64,000 nucleotides of DNA from Pseudocercospora fijiensis CIRAD86 (taxonomy: Eukaryota; Ascomycota; Dothideomycetes; Mycosphaerellales; Mycosphaerellaceae). The notes beneath the pieces are model-generated. The model searched no databases. It saw nothing but the letters and a program-made list of their open reading frames with translations, and had not been told where the DNA came from. Positions 1 to 9,989 of the stretch are shown here, piece after piece (position 1 is the stretch's first letter; each line of letters starts with the position of its first letter). The DNA lies in assembly GCF_000340215.1 (NCBI RefSeq), contig NW_006921544.1, forward strand, positions 5,782 through 69,781. The letters run 5' to 3'. Position numbers and translations under genes: made by a program.

Positions 1-1309
1 GATCTAGCCGATCGATTATAGGATCGAGGGAGTCTAGAATAACCTTTATCTTCTATACGGCGCAGATATAGACAAAGGCTATACGCTTTAGGTTGCCCTT
101 AACGGTATCGGGATAGCGCGGGCCCGTAAGAGCGCGATCTGCCTCGTCGTCGTCCTCTACTATTATACTCTTAACCTTAATCTAGCCTTTAGTAAAGCTA
201 GAGATAGTCTTAAGGATCTTATTCGGCGTAAGCTAGAGTCGGTAGCTCTACTAGTTACCGCTATCTTTCTCGTCGATATCTATCTTATCGACGTCGTTAT
301 TAGAGTCTTACTCTACTATATCGTCTAAACCTTAGGCGTCTTCGCTATCGCTAACGTATTCTAATAAAACGGGCTGTTTGCCCTTACGCTTAGTCGATCT
401 AGCTTTACGCCGAGTACCCGCTAGGGGTCTAGCGTACTTAGCCGACGCGCTCTTATATTTACTAAATGTTCGCTATAATAACTTAGCACTATTCTAGAGA
501 GGAGAATTAAGAATATAGAAACTTTAGGCGTACACCTAAATTATAAACCTTCGAAGAAACTTTAGGTACGCACCTATTTAATATATAGAATAGGTATATA
601 CCTAAAGTTTTATCTTTAGAGTTAACTTAAGGTATATACCTAAATCGTAGTATTTTAAGGAAACTTTAGGTACGTACCTATTTAACGCGCAGAATAGGTA
701 TATACCTAAAGTTTTATCTTTTAAGTAGAATCGATATAACGGTAAAGGAAAAAAAGAATAAAAAAAGGGGGTATACTTAGGCCTATTATACTTACGACGC
801 GATATAAGTAGAAATACTTAAACGCTAGCTCGAGCTTCGCTATTATACGTACGAACTAGTCGCCGACTAGGATCTCTATAGCTCCTACGGTAGTCTCGTT
901 CTTAATAGATCTAGCGGAGTAGGCGGCTATATAGACACCTTAACTATAGGATAGGGCCGTTACTACGCCGCGGGTCTTGTCTATAATATCCTTAAAGCTA
1001 TTAACGCGACCTTCCTTAAACCTCTACTCGGCTAGGTTAAGCTTATCTTAGTCTATCTCTATACCGATAGTCTTGTCCTACTTAGCTTTAGTTAACTTCT
1101 TAGGTATATTAGCGGTCTTAGCCTTCTTTACTAGCGACTCTTTCGGGGAAGGATCGCCGAGGCTAAGTAGTAGGATATACTACTTCTTAGTAGTAGACGT
1201 CGGGGTTTAGGGCGGGTCGCTTAGCGGACTAGTGCCTAATTTACGCTTACGCGCGCTAGGGATAAGTAGGGAACTTATAGCTACAGTTTTTTTCGCGATT
1301 ATAGTAATA
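1..1309 (-). pseudogene. SNF2-family helicase, 5' part (copy 1, RIP-decayed)
   Basis: Read on the minus strand from about 1,309, where ATA probably replaces the original ATG, this is the N-terminal region of the SNF2 gene seen complete at 13,826-20,043. The first exon (about 1,309-771) is Lys/Ser rich and gives segments such as SARKRKLGTSPLSD and KKAKTANIPKKLTKAK. A hairpin-filled spacer at about 490-770 looks like an intron. The second exon has acidic stretches (SDSEDA, DVDKIDIDEKD, EDDDEAD) typical of disordered N-termini of chromatin proteins. The ATPase core lies beyond the left edge. Frames contain many TAG/TAA at likely Gln codons. It diverges from the gene at 1,691 across a spacer of about 380 bp. 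Confidence 0.75.
509..716. repeat. Cluster of CTTTAGGT...ACCTAAAG hairpins in an intron-like spacer (copy 1)
   Basis: At least four palindromic elements lie here. Two form large hairpins: an arm starting AAACTTTAGGTACG at 553, an ~10-bp AT-rich loop, then the mirrored arm ending CCTAAAGTTT near 612; the same layout recurs at 660-715. Each arm is itself palindromic around GTGCGCAC, changed to GTACGTAC or GTATATAC by RIP. The cluster separates two coding blocks of the helicase gene. Copy 2 has the same cluster at 19,243-19,450. Confidence 0.85.
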
Positions 1310-1690
1310 TGTTTCTTTCGAAAATAGTTCAACTATTAGTATTTTTAAAGAAACTTTAGGTGTGCACCTATTCTAGTACTAGTAATAGTAAGTACTACGG
1401 AAGGTTAATATTAATATTTAAGTTAAGAAGAGGGAGCAGGTTTATAAAAGAAGAAAAGTTGTATTACGTACGGACTACGTATTTGCCGCTAGCGGTATAT
1501 CCCGCGTCTAATAGCGATGTTTGCTTTTAACGCTTACCCGCACTAGTATTAGGTAATAGCCTATAAGGTTATATAAGGTTATATAAGGTATAACGTAAGG
1601 AAATTTTAGGTACGTACCTAAAGTTCTATTAAACGCTTATTATTACTACTTACTATAACAACCTTATACTACTATCTAATTAAGGCGAGG
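1310..1690. promoter_or_regulatory. Divergent spacer between SNF2 gene and orphan gene (copy 1)
   Basis: The spacer lies between two divergently oriented reading frames and so should hold both promoters. It contains two hairpins of the CTTTAGGT family (about 1,347-1,372 and 1,603-1,630) and a short direct repeat of TATAAGGTTA (about 1,561-1,593). I see no definite core promoter. The equivalent in copy 2 is 20,044-20,424, where the second hairpin keeps the less mutated form TTTAGGTGCGCACCTAAA. Confidence 0.5.
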
Positions 1691-3274
1691 ATGTTATTCT
1701 CCGAACTGTCGATCGAGCTAAAGGATTAAATCCTACGCTACCTAGTAAACGTTAGGCATAGAGACTATAAAGTCTAGGTTGCTTATAACTATAGCATAGA
1801 TAGGGAGTAGCAGATACAATATAAGCGCTAGCCGGCGGGGTTCGGTATCGATAGTTAGACTCGAACTATCGCGTAGGATTAGATATATATAGCGGTCCTA
1901 GTCGCTCTCTATATTAACGGTAGTCCCGAATTGCGACCCTTATTATATATACCTATACTTACTAACTACGGCGACGAAGCGGTTCGGATAGCAATAGCGA
2001 GTATACGGCCTAGTCTCCGGTTTAGCGAGGTCGTAATTAAGACGAAGTCGGATCCTCCTTTACCTATTAAGAAGCGCAAACGCTACTTCTCGTTGTTGCC
2101 GGTACGGAGTTTAACGATATATATCCGTATACTCTCGATTATATAGGGTAGTTACTTACTACCTTATTATCCTTAGCGGCTAGCGCCGACGCCCGAGAAT
2201 ATACTATAGGAGACGTCTTATAAGGTATTAATTAATGCGAGTAGCTATAATAATAGTAGGCCTAGTACGATAGCACAATTGTTAGCCGCATTTAGACCGC
2301 TATATAGTCTCGGGAATAACCTTTACCTATACGATAGAGAACGTAGTTAAAGGAGGCTCGACGAATATATTAACTTAAGCTCGGAGAGTGCACTAAGGTA
2401 GTAGTCGCGGTCTATATACGACTAATTACTATTCGTTAAGCACCTCGTAGACAACCTCTACTTAAGTTATTATAATGCATTCTTCGGGTATCGTAGCTCG
2501 GCGTTAGTACCTCTACGACTCTACGACGTCGCCCTCGTATATTTCCGGTTTATATAGACCTTACGTTCTAGACTCTAGGATATACGAGATAAGGATCGGC
2601 GGTAGTTAAAAGACGTATAGCAAAGTGCGGATAGATTAGCGGTATATACTAGATTTTACTTAATATCGGTCGTACTCGTATATAGCGGTTTTATATATAA
2701 TATTCTAGTTTCTCGCGCGGCGTAGCTACGGTCGCCGGATTGTAGGAAGCACTAGTGTTTATATTAGATTGTTACCGATCTAGGTAATAAGACTAAAGGT
2801 ATATTTAGCCTTAAGCGTTATACTCGGTATAGACTTAATAAGAAAACTTAGCTATTAATATAGCATCGCTTCTTAGTTTATTACTATCTACCGGACTTTA
2901 ACGTTACGATAGCGGATATTAAGGCGCTTCGCTATAACCTTAAACTGCTATATAGCGAGATAGAGTACGAGATCGGAATCGGGGTATTTAACCTCGAAGG
3001 TAACGTTAAAGTCTTAGGAACGATTATATATTAGTAGCGCTATAGTATCGCCTACCTAGCGAACGGTATAGCAGATATAACTCTAATCGAACTTCTAGAA
3101 GGGGAGGAGGCGTACGATAACGATATTACGCTCGTCGTACTATAGCGACTAAGTATAGCGAAGGAACGCGAGCTACTAGTAATAGAAGAGGGTACGGCTA
3201 CTCTACGTAAAGTATCGATAGAGGAAGAGAACCCTACGCTACTTAAAGGTAATATTCTTAGATTAGGTATATAA
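1691..3274 (+). pseudogene. Orphan protein of ~527 codons (copy 1, RIP-decayed)
   Basis: A single frame runs from ATG at 1,691 to TAA at 3,272-3,274, interrupted only by TAG/TAA where Gln/Trp codons are expected. An undamaged stretch of 71 codons lies at 1,931-2,146. The start reads FSELSIELKDxILRYLVN, which resembles the opening of an F-box (L-P-x-E-L...IL), but this is weak. Further on are a basic patch (PIKKRKRYF), a hydrophobic region (around LISVVLVYSGFIYN) and a Glu-rich C-terminus. I do not recognise the family. It is transcribed divergently from the SNF2 gene, suggesting shared control. Copy 2 has ATA for the start codon. Conservation of frame across both copies supports a once-real gene. 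Confidence 0.7.
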
Positions 3275-3299
3275 TACTACGATTATAGAAACAGTCTCC

Positions 3300-3870
3300 G
3301 CAATATTAAATTATATAAATAATTACATAAGTATATAAATAAGTAACAACGTCTTTATTTAATCAATTATAGTCCTTCTAGCTTATATAACTACGTAATA
3401 ATTTCGTTCCTTAAGTAGTTAACTATATAAAGAATTTAGGGCCTATTAAGTAAAGTTAGTCTACCTCGTTATCGTCCTCGATAACCCTATAGTATATATA
3501 AGGGTTAAGAGCTATAGTAATCTATATGTTAAGTAGATAGTATAATAGAATATCTAGCGGTATTCTATAGCTCCGAGTGAATATAGATCGCTATATATAG
3601 TAGTAGAGAACGCCTCTTCCGAGATACTAATTTCCGACTTTATAGGTCGAGATTTCTACCTATACTACGAGGCTCTATCTCTAATAGTATAGTATAGCTT
3701 CCGGATAAAGAGAGGTTAGTACTATATAGCAATTTTGTTATTCTAAGCATATAGAACAATAATAGTATAATAGAATCCTATTATTCTCGATGCTAGTCTA
3801 GTAAAGTCGACAAAGCAATAAACCTAGATTATACGCTATTATATACAACAGGCTATCTGTTTATTTAGTA
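3300..3870 (-). pseudogene. Possible small decayed reading frame (copy 1)
   Basis: Reading leftwards from about 3,870, one frame gives about 180 codons with roughly a dozen stops, all at plausible former Gln codons. The predicted peptide is Arg/Leu/Tyr rich (for example LVSRKRRSLLLYIAIYI and NYLRNEIIT). It has no recognised motif and no clear start or stop. In RIP-altered DNA such frames can arise by chance, so this is tentative. The same frame is present in copy 2 at about 22,034-22,604. Confidence 0.25.
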
Positions 3871-3984
3871 GTACGCTAGTCGCTCGCTATTCAATCTTAT
3901 TTAAGCGCTATCTACTTAGTTAACCGGCCTATATCTACTTCTTTAACTATACGATTAAATATTGTAGAGACTATACGCAAATAA

Positions 3985-4041
3985 AGGAACTTTAGATATA
4001 TACCTATTCTATATATTAAATAGGTGCGCACCTAAAGTTTC
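3985..4041. repeat. CTTTAGGT-family large hairpin (copy 1)
   Basis: The left arm AACTTTAGATATATACCTATT pairs, over an ~10-bp AT loop, with the right arm AATAGGTGCGCACCTAAAGTT. The right arm keeps the presumed ancestral GTGCGCAC centre while the left has been converted to ATATATAC. It lies just beyond the C-terminal end of the giant minus-strand gene. A degenerate further copy (GGTTTTAGGCGTACGCCCGAAG) follows near 4,074. The counterpart in copy 2 is 22,719-22,775. Confidence 0.85.
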
Positions 4042-7000
4042 TTTATTAGTATATACTTATTATATAACTACGGTTTTAGGCGTACGCCCGAAGTTTTTGC
4101 TATTATCGGCGCTATCTAGTAGCCGTATTAAGCGGCAGCTATACCTAGTGTTTAGCTAGCCTTGCCTTACTATTTCGCGATAGAATCTACTCGTCGTTAT
4201 CGTCGTCGTCGGCAGACGTAGAGTTACTATTATCTAGCCCTCTTAGTCGCTAAATCTGTCGTATCGCTATAAAGTAGTTAATAAGATCTTCGCTAATCCT
4301 CTACTATCCTTAATTGCGGAGTAGATTAGGAGTATAGCGGTATATTATATAAAGTTAGTTCTTCTTGTTTACGGTACTAACGAGCGACTAATGCTATAGG
4401 ATAGTACTATTCTAGATAAGGTTACTCGCGCTAACTAGGACAGCGGCTACCTACTTTACCTAGTATTAACTAGTAGTACCGGGTATTTTCTTCTATCGAA
4501 CGGCTTAATAGATTTTGCTTTTGTCGTATACTAGGAGGATGCGTATCTAATTTATTATATAACGCCCTATGCTACGCTTAAACTATTGCGCAATATTTAG
4601 GTAATCTCGACTAAGTAAGGCAAATACGTCGAAATAGTACCTCGCCTACCTACGCTATAGTCGGCGTTCCTAGCTATCGCGGCGAAAACCGTTATTCTAG
4701 TTAAAGAGTAGCTAAAGGCGGGTTTGCTAGATAGCGGTAAATAAGGTAAAGCCGCCTTCTATAGCGTTACTACTACCGCCCCGGGCGACGACAATATTAG
4801 GTCTCCTACCCGTTATCCGATATACGAGGTCGTACGAAAAGCTATAGAGACCGGCTCTCTCTTTATCGGTAACTTCCTCTAAGAAGAAGTAGCGTAACCG
4901 TATCTAATCCCCTAGACGCTTATCGGGCTTTAAGAGTATACGGAGTATATAGCTAGTATAGTAGTATCTATATACCTAGCTTAATCGCTAAAGCGCCTGT
5001 TTAACGATGCCTACGTACTAATCCGAGTTGTAATCCTCTTCTAAATCGTTATCCTTACGCTCTCTATACGCTACTCGATACGTTTAGTAGGCAGTAACGA
5101 GTTAGTCGATCGTCTCCTTTACGTAGCTATAGAAAGCTTACTCTAGCCTTCCCGAACTAGTAGCTTAGAGCTAGCTACGGAGGAAGTCGGTAGTATAGGC
5201 GGTCTGCTAGAGCGCGGTAGTATAGAAGCGTAGTTAAACCTAGTTAAAGAGATCGGCTAGGAGCTAGGCAGCGTACGTAGTACGGAGGCTTACTATAATA
5301 TTTAAACCCCGACGACTTCCTTCCTACTCTCTATCGCCCGCGCCTAACCGGTCGTAACGATTACGAGAGAGTCTATACTTTATACTAAAGGAACTACTAT
5401 TATAGGTCGTAGTTAGTAAGTCGAATAGTATATTAAGCATTACCGACGTAGAGGCTTCCTTAATAGCGCGGGTTATACGATCGAGTTAGGCGGTATTTAC
5501 GCCTACGTTAACGGACTTTTACGAAAAGACTATATATATTATAAAGAGCTAGCGGTTTAACTGCAAACGTATAAAGTCGACGACGTACTTACTCTCGAGT
5601 ATAAAGAAAGGCTAGTAAGTACGACGCCCGTCTACTCCCTCGGTTAGGCTTAAGCGAGTTATAGGCAGATTAGGCTAATAGAGTAGGTCCTAGTAAGTAC
5701 GAACCTCTCCTCGTACGCTAAAGGGAACGGTGCTCGAGGCGTAGCTATCTAGCGTATTATACGCCTATATAATTTCCGCTTTAAAGGCGTCTAAGATACG
5801 AGCTTAGCGAAATGTAGTATCTCGGGCAATAAGGGAAGTAACGGCAGCTACTTAGTCGATAGTAGACTAGGAGAATATAAGAAGCGGCAGTATTAACTAA
5901 CTAAAAATAGGTTCTGCCGTTCGGTTAATAGACGCGAAGAGATCCTTTAATATATTATATCCTTAGAAGAAGCTAATACTACTAAGCCGCTCTACGGACT
6001 TATAGAGTAGTTTGCCTCGGATACTATAAGCCTCTTATATACCGAACTACTAGTATACTTAAGGATGCTCGATATTAAGGCCGCTAGTCTTCGCAATACT
6101 ATAGGCTATCCGGCAAAGGGCGATAAGCGGAGATACTACTACGTCTTCTACTACTAGTCTAGTAGGGATGTCTTCCTACGCGAGGTCGAACTAAGCGCGG
6201 TCTATATTACGATATATAGGGTTAAACTAGCGCTCGAGGGACTAATCGAGGAGTTCTTTAAGCTTTAGGGGAGTCTATACCTCTAGACGGATTTTAGTCC
6301 TATACTATATAATAACTAGTTCTATACGCCGCTAATATATATCTAAGTCTCGACGTAACCGACGTTCGATGCCCTACTATAAACAATATAGTCGTAGTAT
6401 AGCTACGTCGACTATAGGGTCTTAATTTACCGATAGCGGATCTATAATATTATAAGAGATTTTACTAACGTTACGATTGTTACCTTCTACGCCTTATTTC
6501 TATCGAGCGTATACGCGATTATATACTTGCTAGAAGGATAGGGGATAATATACGAGCACTCGAGAAGGATAAGTATCGCAAAGCGTAGGAATAAGGATAG
6601 TATTAACAAAGTAAGCCTGTTTACGCTTGTTTATATAATAGCGACGTTGCCGGTCGATCTTCCGATTTCGATTCGCTTTAGAGAGTAGAAGGTTAGAGAA
6701 GAAGAGATACGTATTAAATCTAGAAGTATCGAGTCTAGTCGCGATCCGTATATACTTATAGCGTTCGGGTCGTATCGGAGAGCGGCCTACTAGTATATAC
6801 TACTTATAAGTAATAGTCTTTATAAAGCGAGGTATATAGAATAACCGAATACCGGCTCTATAGGTCGCAAGTAAGGTTATAGGGAGGAGAAGTACGTTAA
6901 TATCCTAGTGTCGAGTAATATAAAATAGCTAATTAGTAAATATAAGGTACGACTTCTCGAGTAATAGGACCGTAGAAGGTACCCCGTTAACCTACCCGGC

Positions 7001-7742
7001 GAGGAGTCTATACTAGTCGACGCCTCGGAGCTACTCGTATATATACGTCGGGAGCTTACTATACTCTACGACGTACGTAAGTATATCTAGGAGCTAGTAA
7101 AGTTAACTTTAGGCGAAGGCAGCGGTAGTACCCTTAGTAACAAATTCTACGAGTATAACTTTAGGCGGTATCGGCTCCTCTTCTTCCGCGTCCGTATCCT
7201 AGTCTTAGGAATACTTATAAGAGCAACTATCTACGGCGAGCGCTTAGTAAAGTACTGTCCGACTATAAGGGGTCGATATAATAGGTAGGTTGTCTAGTTC
7301 CTCGTCGGAATTAACCCTAGCGTCGCTACTCGAAGAACTACTTAAATCCGATTAGATTAAACTACTAGTTGCCGAAGGTACTCGCGAGCTTTCGAGCGTA
7401 ACGTCGCTATTATCGTCTCGACCCTACCGACCTTATAGTAGCGTAGGTCGTAGCGGTAGTAGGGGTTCTAGTAAGGCAGGGCGCGGGTTACGCCCTCTAG
7501 GATTTAGCCGGATATATAGTAGGAGCCCGCGTTATAGCTACGATAGCTAAGCTCTAAGACGAGGCCTTTATAAGCTCTCTCTTAAATTAGACCTAGTAAT
7601 ACTATCTCTTAATCTAGACGGGCTTCGCCTTAAGCTAGAGCTAGGAATACTATCTCTAGAATTAGACTTAGATATACTCGCGCTTACGATTAGTCGACTA
7701 CGCCGTATCGAGGCTAGTAGTTAATTCGTCCCGTCTCTTAAA

Positions 7743-8030
7743 GTAGGCAACGAGGGGCTCTCTAGAATAGGAGGGAAGAAGAGACTTCTTCGAGAAGTCG
7801 GCGAAGTAGGTTAAGTAGCGGACTTCGAAGCTAGTAATAGGGGAGAATAAGCTACGCTTACTTAGGAGTCTAGCTTAGGCGGCGTCGTAGGTAACGAGGG
7901 GCTCTCTAGAATAGGAGGGAAGAAGAGACTTCTTCGAGGAGTCGGCGAAGTAGGTTAAGTAGCGGACTTCGAAGCTAGTAATAGGGAAGAATAAGCTACG
8001 CTTCCTTAGGAGTTAGGCTTAGGCGGCGTC
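7743..8030 (-). repeat. 144-bp direct duplication inside the giant gene (copy 1)
   Basis: 7,743-7,886 and 7,887-8,030 are near-identical tandem copies, each beginning GTAGGYAACGAGGGGCTCTC. The length equals 48 codons, so the frame is kept. The encoded segment is Ser/Pro/Arg rich (for example TSPTPRRSLFFPPILE). It directly adjoins the 30-bp array. Confidence 0.85.
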
Positions 8031-8324
8031 GCTAGTATAGAAGCTAGCGGGGAAGGCGTCGCTAGTATAGAAGCTAGCTAGGAAGGCGTCGCTAGTATAG
8101 AAGCTAGCGCGGGAGGTATCGCTAGTATAGAAGCTAGCGCGGGAGGTATCGCTAGTATAGAAGCTAGCTAGGGAGGTATCGCTAGTATAGAAGCTAGCGC
8201 GGGAGGTATCGCTAGTATAGAAGCTAGCTAGGGAGGTATCGCTAGTATAGAAGCTAGCGCGGGAGGTATCGCTAGTATAGAAGCTAGCGCGGGAGGTATC
8301 GCTAGTATAGAAGCTAGCGCTAGT
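8025..8324 (-). repeat. 30-bp minisatellite, 10 units, coding decapeptides (copy 1)
   Basis: Ten head-to-tail 30-bp units around GGTATCGCTAGTATAGAAGC. The unit length is a multiple of three and the frame is preserved through the array. On the minus strand it gives LASILAIPPA-type repeats; on the plus strand it would give GIASIEASAG. Units differ only at a few positions, mostly C/T or G/A. Copy 2 has the same ten units at 26,759-27,058, so the array has not changed in length since duplication. Confidence 0.92.
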
Positions 8325-9157
8325 AGGGATTATACTATAGCGGACGAAGGGGGTCTAGTAGCTATCGGAGCGGGGCGGTAAACTATTCTATATAGGGTAA
8401 GAGGACCTATATATAAAGGGAGAGTATTAGATAGGTATACTAGTTAAGTGCTATCTATTTTAGGGAGAAGGGGACGTAGAGGAGCCCGCCGAATAGCTAA
8501 CCGAGGCTAGTCGTAGGTAGGGATAGCCTATACGATCGATTGTTAAACGAGCGACGTAGAAGTACTATCCCTTAGAGTAGAGCTAGCGGCGTTAGCTCTA
8601 GCGAATTAATCGACTACCGCGATAATATCGTCGATCTTAAGCTAGTTAATATAGGTAGCGAGGAGCTATAGCCTATCTCTAGTGTTTATATATAGCGCTA
8701 TCTATAAAGAGAGCGGCAGTAGTCGTAGTACTAGGAGAAGTAGCCGTCCCTAACTAGCCGAATAGTACTAACTCTAGAGTGTTTAACTACCTACTACGCC
8801 TATTTAGCTACGAAGTAGAGGGTTAATATAGGGGATAGGTTAGGTAGCCGAGGAGGTAGACGATATAGCGGCTAGATATAGTAGTAGCGCAGACGAAGAA
8901 GATACTACGCCTAGGTCTTACTCGGCTTGCTATACTTTCTTCTAGGCTCGTCGTAGAGCCGTACTCGCTAACTTCCTCGCGGTACGTTCGGCCTTCTTCT
9001 TCCGCTCTTCCTCTTTAGTACCGAGTAGCTTACGCTATCCTTTAGGCGGCATCGTATTAATTCCGTTAATAGTAGAGGGCAAAGCTTATATATAAGCCGC
9101 GCTAATAAGTATAGAATTCGAGGAGGTAGTAGTTCTATCTCGCGGAAACTACTAATA

Positions 9158-9181
9158 CTAGAAAGGGCTACCCCTTTCTAG
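9158..9181. repeat. Perfect 10-bp inverted repeat (copy 1)
   Basis: CTAGAAAGGG, a 4-base loop CTAC, then CCCTTTCTAG: a perfect stem unaffected by RIP. It lies about 100 bp upstream of the giant gene's start and could be a regulatory or RNA hairpin, but nothing proves it. The identical hairpin in copy 2 is at 27,892-27,915. Confidence 0.8.
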
Positions 9182-9328
9182 CGATGTATTTTATATATAA
9201 GAGAGTAAGGAATAGTAGCGTAGTATATTTTACGTATAAAGCAGTGCGTATAAGCAGGTTCGTATACTGCCTACGGCCTTCCCGTAGACGTTATAAAACC
9301 TAAAGTCTAGCAATTAAAGGATACCGTA

Positions 9329-9399
9329 AACAACTTAAAACTTTAGGTACGTATCTAAAACTAGGCGTTTTAGGTACGTACTAAAAGTTTTAAGTTGTT
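9329..9399. repeat. Long inverted repeat, ~33-bp arms (copy 1)
   Basis: The left arm AACAACTTAAAACTTT followed by AGGTACGTATCTAAAAC pairs with a right arm ending AAAAGTTTTAAGTTGTT, over a ~5-base loop. Both arms contain the TTTAGGTGCG core of the dispersed hairpin family, so this is an extended member of it. Copy 2 (28,063-28,133) is less mutated. Such a structure could have been a small foldback transposon. Confidence 0.85.
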
Positions 9400-9868
9400 C
9401 CTCTGTCGGACCGTAGGATAAGTAAACCTAAAGAGTATTATAGGTAGGTCTATTATTAAAGGTAAAAGTCCTTACTAGGCGACAGGCGGAGTAATACGAG
9501 ATACGGGGTAAGGTTCGTAGTAGCCTTCCGTAATAGCGAAGGAAGGCTATTTAATTAGATAGTTAGCTAGGTTCTAATAATGTTTAATTAATATCGGGCA
9601 GATAGGTTAGCTAGATTTCGGGAAAGGGTACCTCGTATACTTAATATAAGACTAAAAGTATAGCTAAGAAGATAGGTAAATCCCTACTTACGGAACCGGA
9701 GGGTAAGGGATAGGGGAATGCGTATCCCGTATATTTCTTAACCGGAAGCGCTCCGTCGCGTTCTAACGGAGCGAGGGCCGTATCGCTAGTTATAGCTAAT
9801 TAGCTAGACGCGGGCGCGGTCGAGATACGACTTAGAATACGAACGCCTTCTTACTTTAATGTTTCTTA

Positions 9869-9989
9869 AGCGCTTCGTCGTATCCTAGCGAAGCGGCTTA
9901 CTAACTAGAAGCGCTTCGTCGTATCCTAACGAAGCGGCTTACTAACTAGAAGCGCTTCGTCGCATCCTAATAAAGCGGCTTAACGACAT
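9869..9989. repeat. 41-bp tandem repeat, 3 copies (copy 1)
   Basis: Three units start with AGCGCTTCGTCGTATCCTA at 9,869, 9,910 and 9,951. Each unit contains the inverted pair CGCTTCG...CGAAGCG and could fold into a hairpin. The array begins exactly where the ZNFX1-like coding frame breaks off. Copy 2 carries the same three units at 28,603-28,723. Confidence 0.9.

Larger units (their letters stand above)
4190..9051 (-). pseudogene. Giant unknown protein, ~1,620 codons (copy 1, RIP-decayed)
   Basis: Starting at ATG 9,051 with MPPKGxRKLLGTKEEERKKK, one continuous minus frame runs to a stop near 4,190, ending in an acidic tail (SADDDDNDE). In order: a basic, Lys/Glu/Arg-rich helix likely to form a coiled coil; a variable region; ten 10-residue repeats (LASILAIPPA-like, 8,025-8,324); two copies of a 48-residue Ser/Pro/Arg-rich repeat; an acidic patch (DTDAEEEEPIPP); then a long region with mixed helices and a second acidic patch (REREDNDLEED). 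No known domain was recognised. Stops fall at likely Gln codons. The opposite strand is also open in the codon-aligned frame, so strand choice is not certain. I prefer minus because of the start, the charged helix and the acidic clusters. Confidence 0.6.
9052..9868. other. Spacer with hairpins between giant gene and ZNFX1-like fragment (copy 1)
   Basis: No convincing gene. It holds two strong inverted repeats (listed separately), a hairpin CGCTCCGT...ACGGAGCG near 9,748-9,775, and the motif TATCGCTAGTTATAGCTAAT (9,783) that recurs many times in the 273-bp tandem repeats. A 66-codon open stretch in copy 2 (27,918-28,118) runs into the long hairpin and is probably fortuitous. Confidence 0.6.

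Noticed and set aside
1931..2146. 71-codon plus ORF as a stand-alone gene
   Set aside because: It is an undamaged stretch inside the 527-codon orphan frame at 1,691-3,274.
8025..8324. CRISPR-like array
   Set aside because: The 30-bp units are contiguous without spacers, keep frame and sit inside a coding region of a eukaryotic sequence.
4310..9092. Continuous plus-strand decayed frame (for example YRRRGFLNSAGYTIELGG, LTLGEGSGSTLSNKFYEY) opposite the giant gene
   Set aside because: It is codon-aligned with the minus frame and could be its mirror. The minus frame has a clear start, a charged coiled-coil-like N-terminus and acidic clusters. I kept only the minus call but note that strand choice is uncertain.
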